Below, one piece after another: positions 1-7,220 of a stretch of DNA of 12,448 nt. The DNA comes from Cycloclasticus sp. (lineage in GTDB: Bacteria; Pseudomonadota; Gammaproteobacteria; Methylococcales; Cycloclasticaceae). How positions within the stretch are numbered: the stretch's first letter is position 1; each line of letters opens with the position of its first letter. The notes below the pieces were generated by a model. The model searched no databases. It had not been told where the DNA came from and saw only the letters and a list, made by a program, of their open reading frames with translations. The stretch lies in assembly GCA_018066825.1 (NCBI GenBank), contig JAGPVU010000031.1, forward strand, positions 1 through 12,448, read 5' to 3'. The position numbers and the translations under genes are program-made.

Positions 1-2
1 GT

Positions 3-857
3 ATCGGTATTCCTAAAACGGTTGATAACGACTTACCGTTAACCGATAACTGCCCTGGTTTTGGTTCCGTAGCAAAGTACGTTGCCGTGTCAATTCGTGA
101 GGCCGGTTTTGATGTTGCCTCGATGGCTCGCACATCCACCAAAGTTTTCGTACTTGAAGTGATGGGACGACACGCTGGTTGGATTGCCGCAGCCGGCGGT
201 TTAGCCGCTGAAAAAGACGGTGACTCGCCGCATATTATTCTTTTTCCTGAAGTGGTTTTTGATCAGCAAAAGTTTTTAGCGAAAGTAAAAATCACCGTCG
301 AGCAGTATGGTTTTTGTTGTATCGTGGTGTCTGAAGGCGTCAAAAACCCCAACGGGGAATTTTTAGCCGAAGCCGGCACCCGTGATGCCTTTGGCCACGC
401 TCAACTTGGCGGTGTTGCGCCCGTTGTGGCTGAAATGATTAAGGTCGCACATGGTTATAAATACCATTGGGCGGTCGCGGATTATTTGCAACGTGCGGCA
501 CGGCATATCGCCTCTAAAACCGATGTTGAACAAGCGTATGCCATGGGTAAAGCTGCGGTCGAGCTGGCTCTGGCGGGTAAAACTGCTGTAATGCCAACGA
601 TCGTTCGCACCAGCAACCAACCTTACCAATGGGAAATTGGCGTCGGGGAATTAAAAGACATTGCGAATGTCGAACAAATGTTACCTCCACACTATATAAG
701 CGATGACGGCTTCGGCATCACCCCAGCATGCGAAGCGTACTTGCGGCCACTGATTATGGGCGAGGACTACCCACCCTATGTTAACGGACTCCCTCAGTAC
801 GTTCGTTTAAAAAACTTAGCCGTTGCTAAAATTCTCAACCAGCCGTTTGACTTATAA
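3..857 (+). CDS. pfp: PPi-dependent 6-phosphofructokinase, 3' part of gene (5' end outside window)
   Basis: The enzyme interconverts fructose 6-phosphate and fructose 1,6-bisphosphate using pyrophosphate/phosphate as phosphoryl partner, in cytoplasmic glycolysis/gluconeogenesis. The frame is open from base 3, with no start codon, and codes for 284 residues; the usual family length of about 400 suggests that roughly the first third, including the GGDD loop, lies outside. Seen here: IGIPKTVDND at visible residues 1-10, where D-N-D belongs to the catalytic loop and the Lys after Pro is the residue typical of PPi-dependent enzymes (ATP enzymes of the E. coli type have Gly there); MGRHAGW at 54-60, the sugar-phosphate binding MGR motif; then FPE, and a YLQR segment that contributes to fructose-phosphate binding. 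It ends in TAA with no clear terminator. The family call is firm. PPi specificity is inferred from the Lys, because the GGDD/GGDG loop is not visible. Confidence 0.93.
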   Translation: MGIPKTVDNDLPLTDNCPGFGSVAKYVAVSIREAGFDVASMARTSTKVFVLEVMGRHAGWIAAAGGLAAEKDGDSPHIILFPEVVFDQQKFLAKVKITVEQYGFCCIVVSEGVKNPNGEFLAEAGTRDAFGHAQLGGVAPVVAEMIKVAHGYKYHWAVADYLQRAARHIASKTDVEQAYAMGKAAVELALAGKTAVMPTIVRTSNQPYQWEIGVGELKDIANVEQMLPPHYISDDGFGITPACEAYLRPLIMGEDYPPYVNGLPQYVRLKNLAVAKILNQPFDL

Positions 858-964
858 GACAATAATCATTCAACTGACTATTGGCGCTTGGCCAAAACCC
901 ACAGCTGATTAGCAACTCGCTTTGGGGTATTATCGAACCTTCAAGCAAACAGTGTGAGGCAAAC

Positions 965-1165
965 GTGAGTAATGACATCACCTTATAACCCACTATTACC
1001 TGTCCTAATTGTCAGCATCAAGCGCTCGAAACAATGCCAACAGATGCTTGCCAGTGGTTTTATGAATGCAAAAGTTGCGGCCAGCTGCTCAAACCCATTG
1101 GCACAGATTGTTGCATTTTTTGTTCTTTTGGCTCGGTACCTTGTCCTCCCATTCAACTCAAGTAA
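965..1165 (+). pseudogene. GDCCVxC-family small cysteine-rich protein, interrupted by in-frame TAA at codon 8
   Basis: A GTG start at 965 is preceded by a GAGG ribosome binding site (956-959, 5-nt spacer) and opens V-S-N-D-I-T-L, then hits TAA at 986-988. The same frame then continues without another stop to TAA at 1163-1165, giving about 58 further residues with a clear family signature: CPNC (1001-1012), METMPTDACQWFYEC-like core with Cys at 1049 and 1067, CxxC ending at 1076-1078, then TDCCIFC at 1103-1123 and a terminal S-V-P-C-P-P-I-Q. This matches, from memory, the small zinc-ribbon-like family called GDCCVxC domain (seleno)protein, whose N-terminus normally reads ITLxSTITCPxC, so the stop replaces one ordinary codon (a CAA/GAA to TAA change would do it). 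No ATG, GTG or TTG lies between the stop and the first CxxC, and the next ATG (1034) would lose it. Function of the family is unknown to me; metal binding is likely. It could be a recent nonsense mutation or a base-call error. Confidence 0.75.
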
Positions 1166-1229
1166 CCATATGACCATTAAACGCTAATTTATTTAATCTA
1201 ATGGGTGTATTTTAAATACCAATCACTTT

Positions 1230-2192
1230 ATGCTTTATGGCATGAAACTACTCGCTTATTTCAGCCATTTTATTTCCCGTGGTATGGCGCCGCTAACACT
1301 GCTTTGCGCGCTTATTGCCTTTTATCAACCCGCCGTTTTTATTGTCTTTAAGCCGTACTTTTTATGGCTATTCTCGGCCTCGATGTTTGCCTTGGGCGTT
1401 GTGTTGGAACCCCGCGACCTTAAAACAACACTAAAAACACCTAAGCCAATTTTTATTGGTGTATTAAGTCAATACAGCATTATGCCCTTGCTTGGCGCTG
1501 CCGCTGCTTGGTTTGCTGGACTACCTGCTGAACTTGCGCTCGGGGTCATCATCGTTGGCTGCGCGCCGGGCGCAATGGCCAGCAACGTGATTGTTTTTTT
1601 GGCTGGCGGCGCAGTCGCTTTTTCGGTCGCTCTTACTACCGTGGCTACGTTTTTATCCCCAGTGCTGACCCCACTGCTCGTTGAATGGCTGGGCGGCGCT
1701 TATCTACCGATTCCCTTTTGGCCGATGATGCAAACCATACTGCTGACCGTACTTACACCCTTATTACTCGGTATGGCTTGTCGCAAGGCATTAGGGCAAC
1801 ACGCCAGACCGTTGATAGTATTCGCACCCACGATAGCATCACTAGCGATTATTATTATTTGTGCCTACGCCGTCGCCGCTAACCATGAACGTTTAATGAG
1901 TGTCAGCGCCAATCTATTTTTTGTTATCGTTATCGTGAATGCCCTCGGCTATTTATGCGGTTGGTTTGTCGCTAGACTTTTTCAATTTAACGGCGCTTAC
2001 CGCTTAACCTTAGCGATAGAAATCGGCATGCAAAACGCTGGACTCGGCGTCGCGCTTGCATTAAAGCACTTCTCGCCAGAAACCGCCTTACCCGGTGCTC
2101 TTTTCGCGGTATGGTGTATTTTGACTGGGGCAGGTGCCAGCGCCTATTTAAAACGTAAGCAACCCACTACAACAAAGCGCGTAAGAATTTAA
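1230..2192 (+). CDS. Bile acid:sodium symporter (BASS) family transporter
   Basis: A 320-residue, very hydrophobic inner-membrane protein with about nine to ten membrane segments, matching the length of bacterial BASS/ASBT-like transporters, which use a sodium gradient to move organic anions. Diagnostic parts are GCAPGAMASN at 110-119, the first crossover motif (compare the CPGG-ASN motif of the family), and EIGMQNAGLGVALA at 264-277, the second crossover helix whose Glu and Gln are sodium ligands in the structurally known members. The substrate cannot be told from sequence; bile acids are unlikely and a small carboxylate or similar anion is more likely. The start is uncertain: ATG 1230 and ATG 1242 are in frame and neither has a good ribosome binding site. 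An imperfect palindrome lies at 1207-1219. The gene follows the interrupted GDCCVxC gene by 64 nt and precedes the DoxX-like gene by 51 nt on the same strand. Confidence 0.88.
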   Translation: MLYGMKLLAYFSHFISRGMAPLTLLCALIAFYQPAVFIVFKPYFLWLFSASMFALGVVLEPRDLKTTLKTPKPIFIGVLSQYSIMPLLGAAAAWFAGLPAELALGVIIVGCAPGAMASNVIVFLAGGAVAFSVALTTVATFLSPVLTPLLVEWLGGAYLPIPFWPMMQTILLTVLTPLLLGMACRKALGQHARPLIVFAPTIASLAIIIICAYAVAANHERLMSVSANLFFVIVIVNALGYLCGWFVARLFQFNGAYRLTLAIEIGMQNAGLGVALALKHFSPETALPGALFAVWCILTGAGASAYLKRKQPTTTKRVRI

Positions 2193-2243
2193 CCCATAGC
2201 TCGGTCTAATGCCTCGAGACTAACAAAACAACAAGGGACGGTT

Positions 2244-2837
2244 ATGATTAAATGCATGAATAAGCTGCAATCCATATTGGACAGTACTCGGCACATTGAT
2301 TTTTTGGCGCCACTGGCACTCCGGCTTTACCTAGTACCTATATTTTGGATGGCTGGCACACAAAAACTCGGTGCCTTCGACAGCACGGTTGATTGGTTTG
2401 GAAATGCTGATTATGGCCTAGGCCTGCCACTCCCTTACCTCATGGCAGGCTTGGCTACTTGGGCTGAACTGATTGGTGCTATCTGTTTGCTTTTGGGCCT
2501 TGCCGTTCGATGGGTCTCTATCCCTCTAATGGTGACCATGGGCGTGGCCGCGGTTACCGTTCACTTACAAAATGGCTGGCTGGCGATCGCCGAAGGTAGC
2601 GGTATTTTTGCTAGTGAGCGAACCACTGAAGCGATTGATCGACTTAATGTTGCTAAAGATATTTTGCGCGAACATGGTAACTACGCTTGGTTAACTGAAA
2701 ATGGCAGTGTTGTTATACTGAATAACGGCATCGAGTTTTCAGTGACCTATTTCATTATGTTGCTAGCCTTATTCTTTATTGGCGCTGGTAATTACCTTAG
2801 TATAGATTTTTGGCTCGCTAAACGACTCAAACGCTAA
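2244..2837 (+). CDS. DoxX family membrane protein, HvfX-like
   Basis: A 197-residue inner-membrane protein with four predicted membrane segments at about 22-42, 64-86, 89-108 and 163-183. LAPLALRLYLVPIFWMAGTQK near 21-41 and the Glu in the second helix (ATWAELIGA, E75) fit the DoxX fold. The loop FGNADYGLGLPLP (52-64), then TVHLQNGWLAIA (105-116), and a long soluble insert at about 117-160 before the last helix, resemble the HvfX subgroup that sits in copper-binding RiPP (bufferin/Hvf) clusters. No precursor peptide, DUF692 enzyme or partner of that pathway is present here, so this is an orphan copy and a copper role is only a possibility. The start is supported by AAGGGA (2233-2238) 5 nt before ATG 2244; a second ATG follows at codon 5. 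The next gene starts 7 nt downstream, so co-transcription and a shared membrane redox job are likely. Confidence 0.85.
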   Translation: MIKCMNKLQSILDSTRHIDFLAPLALRLYLVPIFWMAGTQKLGAFDSTVDWFGNADYGLGLPLPYLMAGLATWAELIGAICLLLGLAVRWVSIPLMVTMGVAAVTVHLQNGWLAIAEGSGIFASERTTEAIDRLNVAKDILREHGNYAWLTENGSVVILNNGIEFSVTYFIMLLALFFIGAGNYLSIDFWLAKRLKR

Positions 2838-2844
2838 TACCTTT

Positions 2845-4365
2845 ATGGACAGTCTTTTTCCAATTGAAATTTCGAGCTACCTTTCAAGGTCTATTGAACT
2901 GCTGAGTGCGATTTTTGTTTTTACCGTCGGCTTATTTATTCTGATCGCCATTATTTTATATATCAAAGACCGCTCACAGAAAGAATCGACCATTCTACGG
3001 AATTACCCTTTAATTGGGCGTTTCCGTTTTATCTTTGAAAAAATCGGCGAGTTTTTCCGCCAGTATTTTTTTGCTATGGACCGTGAAGAACTGCCTTTTA
3101 ATCGATCACAACGCAGTTGGGTTTACCGTGCAGCAAAAGACATAGATTCAACCGTTGCTTTTGGTTCAACTAATGACCTACGTCAAGCGGGCACGATTAT
3201 TTTTATTAACTGCCCTTTCCCTAAACTGGACAGTGAAGAAGCCAATTTAGGCCCGATGATGATAGGGCCTTATTGCGATAAACCCTATTCGACTTCTTCG
3301 GTTTTTAATGTATCAGGGATGAGCTACGGCGCTATTTCTAAACCCGCCGTGTTGGCGCTTTCATATGGTGCTAAAAAAGCCGGTTGTTGGCTTAATACCG
3401 GCGAAGGCGGTTTAGCGCCGTATCACTTAGAAGGCGGCTGTGATCTCGTTTTTCAAATAGGCACCGCCAAATACGGTGTGCGCGATAAACACGGCGCCTT
3501 ATCTGACGCCCAACTGCAAAAAACCGCCAGCCACCATCAAGTAAAAATGTTCGAGATCAAACTGAGTCAGGGCGCAAAGCCAGGTAAGGGCGGCATCCTA
3601 CCCGGCATTAAAGTGACCGACGAAATTGCTGCCATTCGAGGCATTACAGCAGGACTGAATTCCATTAGCCCCAACCGCCACCCTGACGTATCAAACATCG
3701 CTGAATTACTTGATATGGTCGGTCATATCAGACAAGTTACCGGCAAACCCGTTGGGTTTAAAACCGTGGTCAGCTCATGGGACTGGCTGGAAGAGCTTTG
3801 TGTATTAATTAATGAACGCGGCGAAGAATCCGCCCCAGACTTTATTACCATTGATGGCGGTGATGGCGGTACTGGTGCAGCACCGATGTCATTGATGGAT
3901 AACGTAGGCCTCACCCTAAATGAGGCGCTGCCGGCGGTAGAAAACATTCTAATTAACCATCAATTGCGTCAACGTATACGCCTGATCGCATCCGGTAAAC
4001 GCATCAACCCAACCGAAGCTGCCTGGGCTTTTTGCGCGGGTGCAGATATCGTCACGTCTGCACGTGGTTTTATGTTTGCCCTGGGTTGCATCCAAGCCTT
4101 ACAGTGTAATAAAAACACGTGCCCAACCGGCATTACCACGCATAACAAAGACCTGCAACGCGGTTTAGACCCCAGCAATAAGGCCATACGCATCGCCAAT
4201 TATCATAAAAACCTAGTGAAAGAAATCACCACGATTGCACACTCCTGCGGCGTAGCTGGTCCACGGCGATTGAAGCGTAACCACGCCAGGATTGTCTCCA
4301 GCAATGGTCTATCTATTCCAATGGTTGATTTGCAGCCTTACCCTATACCCAGTCCAGCGAAATAG
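2845..4365 (+). CDS. Membrane-anchored FMN-binding glutamate synthase family protein
   Basis: A 506-residue protein. It opens with one hydrophobic membrane anchor at about 18-40, followed by a basic stretch (KDRSQK), so the large domain should face the cytoplasm. The rest is the FMN-binding synthase barrel of glutamate synthase: GMSYGAISKPA (158-168), the EGG loop at 187-189, FEIKLSQGAKPGKGG (236-250), IDGGDGGTGAAP (336-347) and ADIVTSARG (400-408). Cys415, Cys421 and Cys426 (C-x5-C-x4-C, within CIQALQCNKNTCPTG) keep the spacing of the 3Fe-4S cysteines of GltB. The glutamine amidotransferase domain and the C-terminal GXGXG domain of true GltB are absent, so it is unlikely to be a normal GOGAT; a redox enzyme with FMN and Fe-S is what the sequence supports, substrate unknown. 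No clear ribosome binding site precedes ATG 2845, which suggests coupling to the DoxX gene 7 nt upstream. Its 3' end overlaps convergent cobB by 28 nt. Confidence 0.88.
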   Translation: MDSLFPIEISSYLSRSIELLSAIFVFTVGLFILIAIILYIKDRSQKESTILRNYPLIGRFRFIFEKIGEFFRQYFFAMDREELPFNRSQRSWVYRAAKDIDSTVAFGSTNDLRQAGTIIFINCPFPKLDSEEANLGPMMIGPYCDKPYSTSSVFNVSGMSYGAISKPAVLALSYGAKKAGCWLNTGEGGLAPYHLEGGCDLVFQIGTAKYGVRDKHGALSDAQLQKTASHHQVKMFEIKLSQGAKPGKGGILPGIKVTDEIAAIRGITAGLNSISPNRHPDVSNIAELLDMVGHIRQVTGKPVGFKTVVSSWDWLEELCVLINERGEESAPDFITIDGGDGGTGAAPMSLMDNVGLTLNEALPAVENILINHQLRQRIRLIASGKRINPTEAAWAFCAGADIVTSARGFMFALGCIQALQCNKNTCPTGITTHNKDLQRGLDPSNKAIRIANYHKNLVKEITTIAHSCGVAGPRRLKRNHARIVSSNGLSIPMVDLQPYPIPSPAK

Positions 4366-5048
4366 TCAGGAACCAGCTGTGTTGCCTTACCGTACCGTTT
4401 TTCTTTAAATGCGGACTCCACTAGAGATGGTTCCAGATTAAGCTCTACCGTATGCGCACCGCTCTGATTAGCCATTTCAACAAAGCCCGCTGCAGGGTAA
4501 ACATTGCCCGATGTGCCGATCGATACAAATACATCACACTGATTAATGGCGTCATAAATGGCATCCATCTGATAAGGCATTTCGCCGAACCAGACAATAT
4601 CAGGACGCAGGCTATCGCTTAAATGGCAGCAGTCGCAGATCGAATTTGGCGTTATTTCCTGCATAATTGAATAGCGTTGCCCGCTATGGATGCAAAACAT
4701 TTTTAATAGTTCACCGTGCATATGAATAATGTTTTTTGTGCCTGCTTGTTCATGTAAATTATCAATATTTTGCGTTACCACCAGCAACTGAACTTTCCTA
4801 TTTTGTTCAAGTTTGGCTAACGCCAAATGGGCTGCATTCGGCTGAACACCGTCACTGAGTAGTTGCTGTCGACGCAAATTATAGAAGTCTTGCACTAATT
4901 TTGGGTCACGCGCAAAACCTTCGGGTGTTGCTACGTCTTCAACACGGTGGTTTTCCCATAGCCCATCGCTGGCTCTAAACGTTTTTATCCCCGACTCTGC
5001 GGAAATACCTGCGCCAGTTAGTACAACAATCGACTTAAGCTTGCTCAT
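4338..5048 (-). CDS. cobB: NAD-dependent protein deacylase, sirtuin CobB
   Basis: CobB removes acetyl, succinyl and related groups from lysines of cytoplasmic proteins using NAD, for example reactivating acetyl-CoA synthetase. The 236-residue sequence carries GAGISAESGIKTFR (12-25, NAD binding), VTQNIDNLHEQAG (91-103), catalytic His111 in HMHGE, VWFGEMP (152-158), GTSGNVYPAAGF (178-189) and VELNLEP (201-207). Tyr56 and Arg59 in FYNLRR are the Y-x2-R pair that defines desuccinylase/desmalonylase-type (class III) sirtuins. The zinc region has Cys119 and the cluster Cys138/140/141, without a neat pair of CxxC motifs, as in my recollection of E. coli CobB. The length matches the short E. coli isoform. 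The ATG lies inside the end of the upstream epimerase-like gene (14-nt overlap), implying translational coupling. The 3' end overlaps the convergent glutamate-synthase-like gene. Confidence 0.96.
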   Translation of the reverse strand: MSKLKSIVVLTGAGISAESGIKTFRASDGLWENHRVEDVATPEGFARDPKLVQDFYNLRRQQLLSDGVQPNAAHLALAKLEQNRKVQLLVVTQNIDNLHEQAGTKNIIHMHGELLKMFCIHSGQRYSIMQEITPNSICDCCHLSDSLRPDIVWFGEMPYQMDAIYDAINQCDVFVSIGTSGNVYPAAGFVEMANQSGAHTVELNLEPSLVESAFKEKRYGKATQLVPDYFAGLGIG

Positions 5049-5880
5049 CTATCGTTGCTCTATAACCCTGCTGGTAACTCTTATACTTAAATTCGTAACC
5101 GGCTTCGGTTAATCGCTTGTTTTGTAATCGTTTATTCGCCTTCGCCGTTTCATCTAAGACCAGGGGTTTAGGCCCATCGACACCGTAAATATCAGCTAAG
5201 TAACAGGCGACCTGCCACCTTGTGGCTGGCTCGTCGTCTGTCGCCAGATAAACGCCTGTCATCGCCTCGCCGTTTATTTTTTTATTCATAATAAAACGCA
5301 ACACAGCGATGCAATCTTCTCGATGAATACGGTTAGTGTAATAAAGCGGTTCTTTTTGAATTGCTTCCCCTGCTTTCAACTGATTTAAAAAGTAGTTTGA
5401 GCGGCCATAAATGCCCGAAAACCTAACAAGGGTCGTTTTATTGTTAAACGCTAAAAACTTGTTTTCAGCAGCCAGTAAAATTTGACCCCGTTGGTCAGTA
5501 GGTTCCGTCGGCGACATTTCATCCAACCATTCACCCTGTTGTTGGCCATACACTCGCGTTGAGGAAACAAAGGTGAATGCCACGTGCGGGCATTGTTTTT
5601 TACAAGCGCTTAATACATGATCTACCCCCTGTTCAAATACAGCCTGATAACCCGATATTCCACGACCGCTGGGCGAGAGGATATAGACGATTTGATCAAT
5701 ATCAAATTTGCATGCGTCAACCTCAGTCGCTTGGCTTACGTCTAGCTGAATGATCTCGACTGGTGAGGCTTTAATTTGCTCAGTTCGTTTTATTGCGGAT
5801 ACTTGATGCCCGTCTTCCAGCAAAACCTTGGCTAATGCACTGCCAATATCGCCATAACCAATAATAAGAATTTTTGCCAT
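5035..5880 (-). CDS. NAD(P)-binding epimerase/dehydratase-family protein, YeeZ-like
   Basis: An extended or atypical short-chain dehydrogenase/reductase family protein, 281 residues from ATG 5880. It opens with a Rossmann dinucleotide motif, MAKILIIGYGDIGSALAK, with G-x-G-x2-G at residues 8-13, then FVSSTRVYGQQQGEWLDE, where Ser and Tyr hold the usual active-site positions but the Lys four residues after Tyr is missing, as in YeeZ-like members. RFSGIYG and NRIHREDC follow at the positions where sugar epimerases have R-x-x-x-x-Y-G and the R-I-H-x-x-D signature. Function is not established for this group. I prefer ATG 5880 over the in-frame GTG 5892: family members begin M-x-K-I-L-I, and the GTG would make an 8-nt overlap with the glycosyltransferase gene. 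cobB starts 14 nt before this stop, so the three genes form one operon. Confidence 0.82.
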   Translation of the reverse strand: MAKILIIGYGDIGSALAKVLLEDGHQVSAIKRTEQIKASPVEIIQLDVSQATEVDACKFDIDQIVYILSPSGRGISGYQAVFEQGVDHVLSACKKQCPHVAFTFVSSTRVYGQQQGEWLDEMSPTEPTDQRGQILLAAENKFLAFNNKTTLVRFSGIYGRSNYFLNQLKAGEAIQKEPLYYTNRIHREDCIAVLRFIMNKKINGEAMTGVYLATDDEPATRWQVACYLADIYGVDGPKPLVLDETAKANKRLQNKRLTEAGYEFKYKSYQQGYRATIDEQA

Positions 5881-5884
5881 TAAC

Positions 5885-7123
5885 TTACTCACTCTGTTTA
5901 TTCTTTTGTTCTATCCATAAGGACATGTATTTGGTACTTTTCAGTAAATGATGTTTTAACATACCACCTCGAAAATTTTGCAGTCGATGCTCTCCTAATG
6001 TTTCTTTCAGCCTGATAATTTTTGCTATCAAAGCTGTTTCAAAAACATCAGGGGCGAAGCATTTTCGCAAGATATCACTGCCTTTTGTTTGAGCCTCCTG
6101 CCAACTCAATTTATCTTCGTGCAAGCTAACGGCAGCTTTTGCAAACCCGTCGGGCTCATCAGTAACCTCACCATTCCACGGAAGCTCATGATGCATACCT
6201 TCTGCGCCAATGGTGCTTGTGACACTAGGCGTACCGAACTCCATTGCCTCTAAGAGTTTACCCTTTAATCCTGCACCAAAGCGTAAGGGTGCTAAACACA
6301 CTCTAGCGGCTTGCATCACCTGTTTGGCATCGTCTGCTCGTCCTTTGATATAGAACCCGTCTGCTGGTTTATTTAGCTGCATCGCCTTTGCTGGCGGATA
6401 GGCGCCATAGACAAACAATTCAGCTGAGGGCAGCTGCTGCCTAATCAAGGGCCAAATCGTTTGCTTTAAATATTGCACACAATCCCAGTTAGGCGCGTGC
6501 TTGAAGTTGCCAATGCTCATGAAACCTTGACGTTGCTCATAACCTGGCCATACCGACCTATGCTGCTTACTTATTTCTGGGTCGACGATAAAGGGGAAAT
6601 AGTGAATCAATGCCCCATCGATCTTAAAGAATGAGGTCAATAAGTGCATTTCATAGTTTGAAATAATTAGGCTTAAATCCGTGCGTTGAATGCTCGCTAT
6701 TTCTCTATACGCTACGTCGTTAACCAAGTCCGATTCACAATAATCACGCTCAAGCTTTAACGCCCCTTGGCGTGCAGATCTTAAAGAGTGCAAATCCGAT
6801 GTTTCTAATATGGTTAAGGCCGTCGGGCATTGCTTTTCTACCCGCCAAGAAAACTGTTCTTCGACCATAAAACGATCATACAACACGATATCGGGTGATA
6901 ATTCAGTAATCATTTGATCAAATGCACTATCGTTGACCGCTATTTTTTTTGCCTTAATCGATAACCCTTCGAACGGATAACAGTGCTCAGACTCTGCTGC
7001 CGTGCATGCATAGGTTAGTGACCAACCTTGCGCGTGGAACAGTTCCAATAAGCTCACCATACGCCGTCCAGCAGCGGATGATGTTGGCTCTGGCCAAAGT
7101 GAAGCAATAATAAGTACCTTCAT
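5885..7123 (-). CDS. Glycosyltransferase, GT4-like (GT-B fold)
   Basis: A 412-residue cytoplasmic or membrane-associated glycosyltransferase with two Rossmann halves. The N-terminal half begins MKVLIIASLWPEPTSSAAGRR, with the loop after the first strand typical of family 4 acceptor domains. The C-terminal donor-sugar half starts near SIGNFKHAPNW, and holds RFGAGLKGKLLEAMEFGTP (about 280-298), the conserved G-x-K-x-K-L-E segment that binds the nucleotide sugar, followed by TIGAEGM. The donor and acceptor cannot be read from sequence, and no other polysaccharide genes are nearby, so its target (cell-surface glycan, glycolipid or protein) is open. The last about 35 residues are basic and rich in His/Lys and may contact membrane. 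No strong ribosome binding site precedes ATG 7123. The start lies 36 nt downstream of the fusA2 terminator hairpin; a TAAAAT element at 7142-7147 (minus) could be a -10 box, with no clear -35. Confidence 0.85.
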   Translation of the reverse strand: MKVLIIASLWPEPTSSAAGRRMVSLLELFHAQGWSLTYACTAAESEHCYPFEGLSIKAKKIAVNDSAFDQMITELSPDIVLYDRFMVEEQFSWRVEKQCPTALTILETSDLHSLRSARQGALKLERDYCESDLVNDVAYREIASIQRTDLSLIISNYEMHLLTSFFKIDGALIHYFPFIVDPEISKQHRSVWPGYEQRQGFMSIGNFKHAPNWDCVQYLKQTIWPLIRQQLPSAELFVYGAYPPAKAMQLNKPADGFYIKGRADDAKQVMQAARVCLAPLRFGAGLKGKLLEAMEFGTPSVTSTIGAEGMHHELPWNGEVTDEPDGFAKAAVSLHEDKLSWQEAQTKGSDILRKCFAPDVFETALIAKIIRLKETLGEHRLQNFRGGMLKHHLLKSTKYMSLWIEQKNKQSE

Positions 7124-7159
7124 ACGACTAGTGTATCTAAAATTTTATCTCAGGCATTA

Positions 7160-7185
7160 AAAAGGGCTGGAAAACCAGCCCTTTT
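7160..7185 (-). terminator. Rho-independent terminator of fusA2
   Basis: An 11-bp perfect hairpin, AAAAGGGCTGG / CCAGCCCTTTT, with a 4-nt loop. It lies 36 nt after the fusA2 stop codon on the minus strand, and its T-rich arm serves as the U tract. The symmetric A/T arms mean it could act in both directions, but no plus-strand gene reads into it. Confidence 0.85.
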
Positions 7186-7197
7186 ATCTATTCAAAG

Positions 7198-7211
7198 CTA
7201 AGCTAGCTTAG
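7198..7211. repeat. 14-bp perfect palindrome CTAAGCTAGCTTAG
   Basis: A perfect palindrome between the fusA2 stop codon and its terminator hairpin. It has no loop, so it is more like a protein-binding dyad or part of the 3' untranslated structure than a second terminator. No function is known to me and it may be chance. Confidence 0.35.
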
Positions 7212-7220
7212 ACGATCCGC

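Noticed and set aside
928..933. TATTAT as a -10 box for the GDCCVxC gene
   Set aside because: No acceptable -35 hexamer at 16-18 bp and no TG extension.
986..988. In-frame TAA as a recoded codon
   Set aside because: Selenocysteine uses TGA, and other genes here (for example pfp and the glutamate-synthase-like gene) end normally at TAA, so no code change is indicated.
972..1187. 71-residue open frame starting ATG 972
   Set aside because: It runs in another frame over the GDCCVxC gene, whose cysteine motifs are clearly in the 965 frame; the 972 product has no recognisable features.
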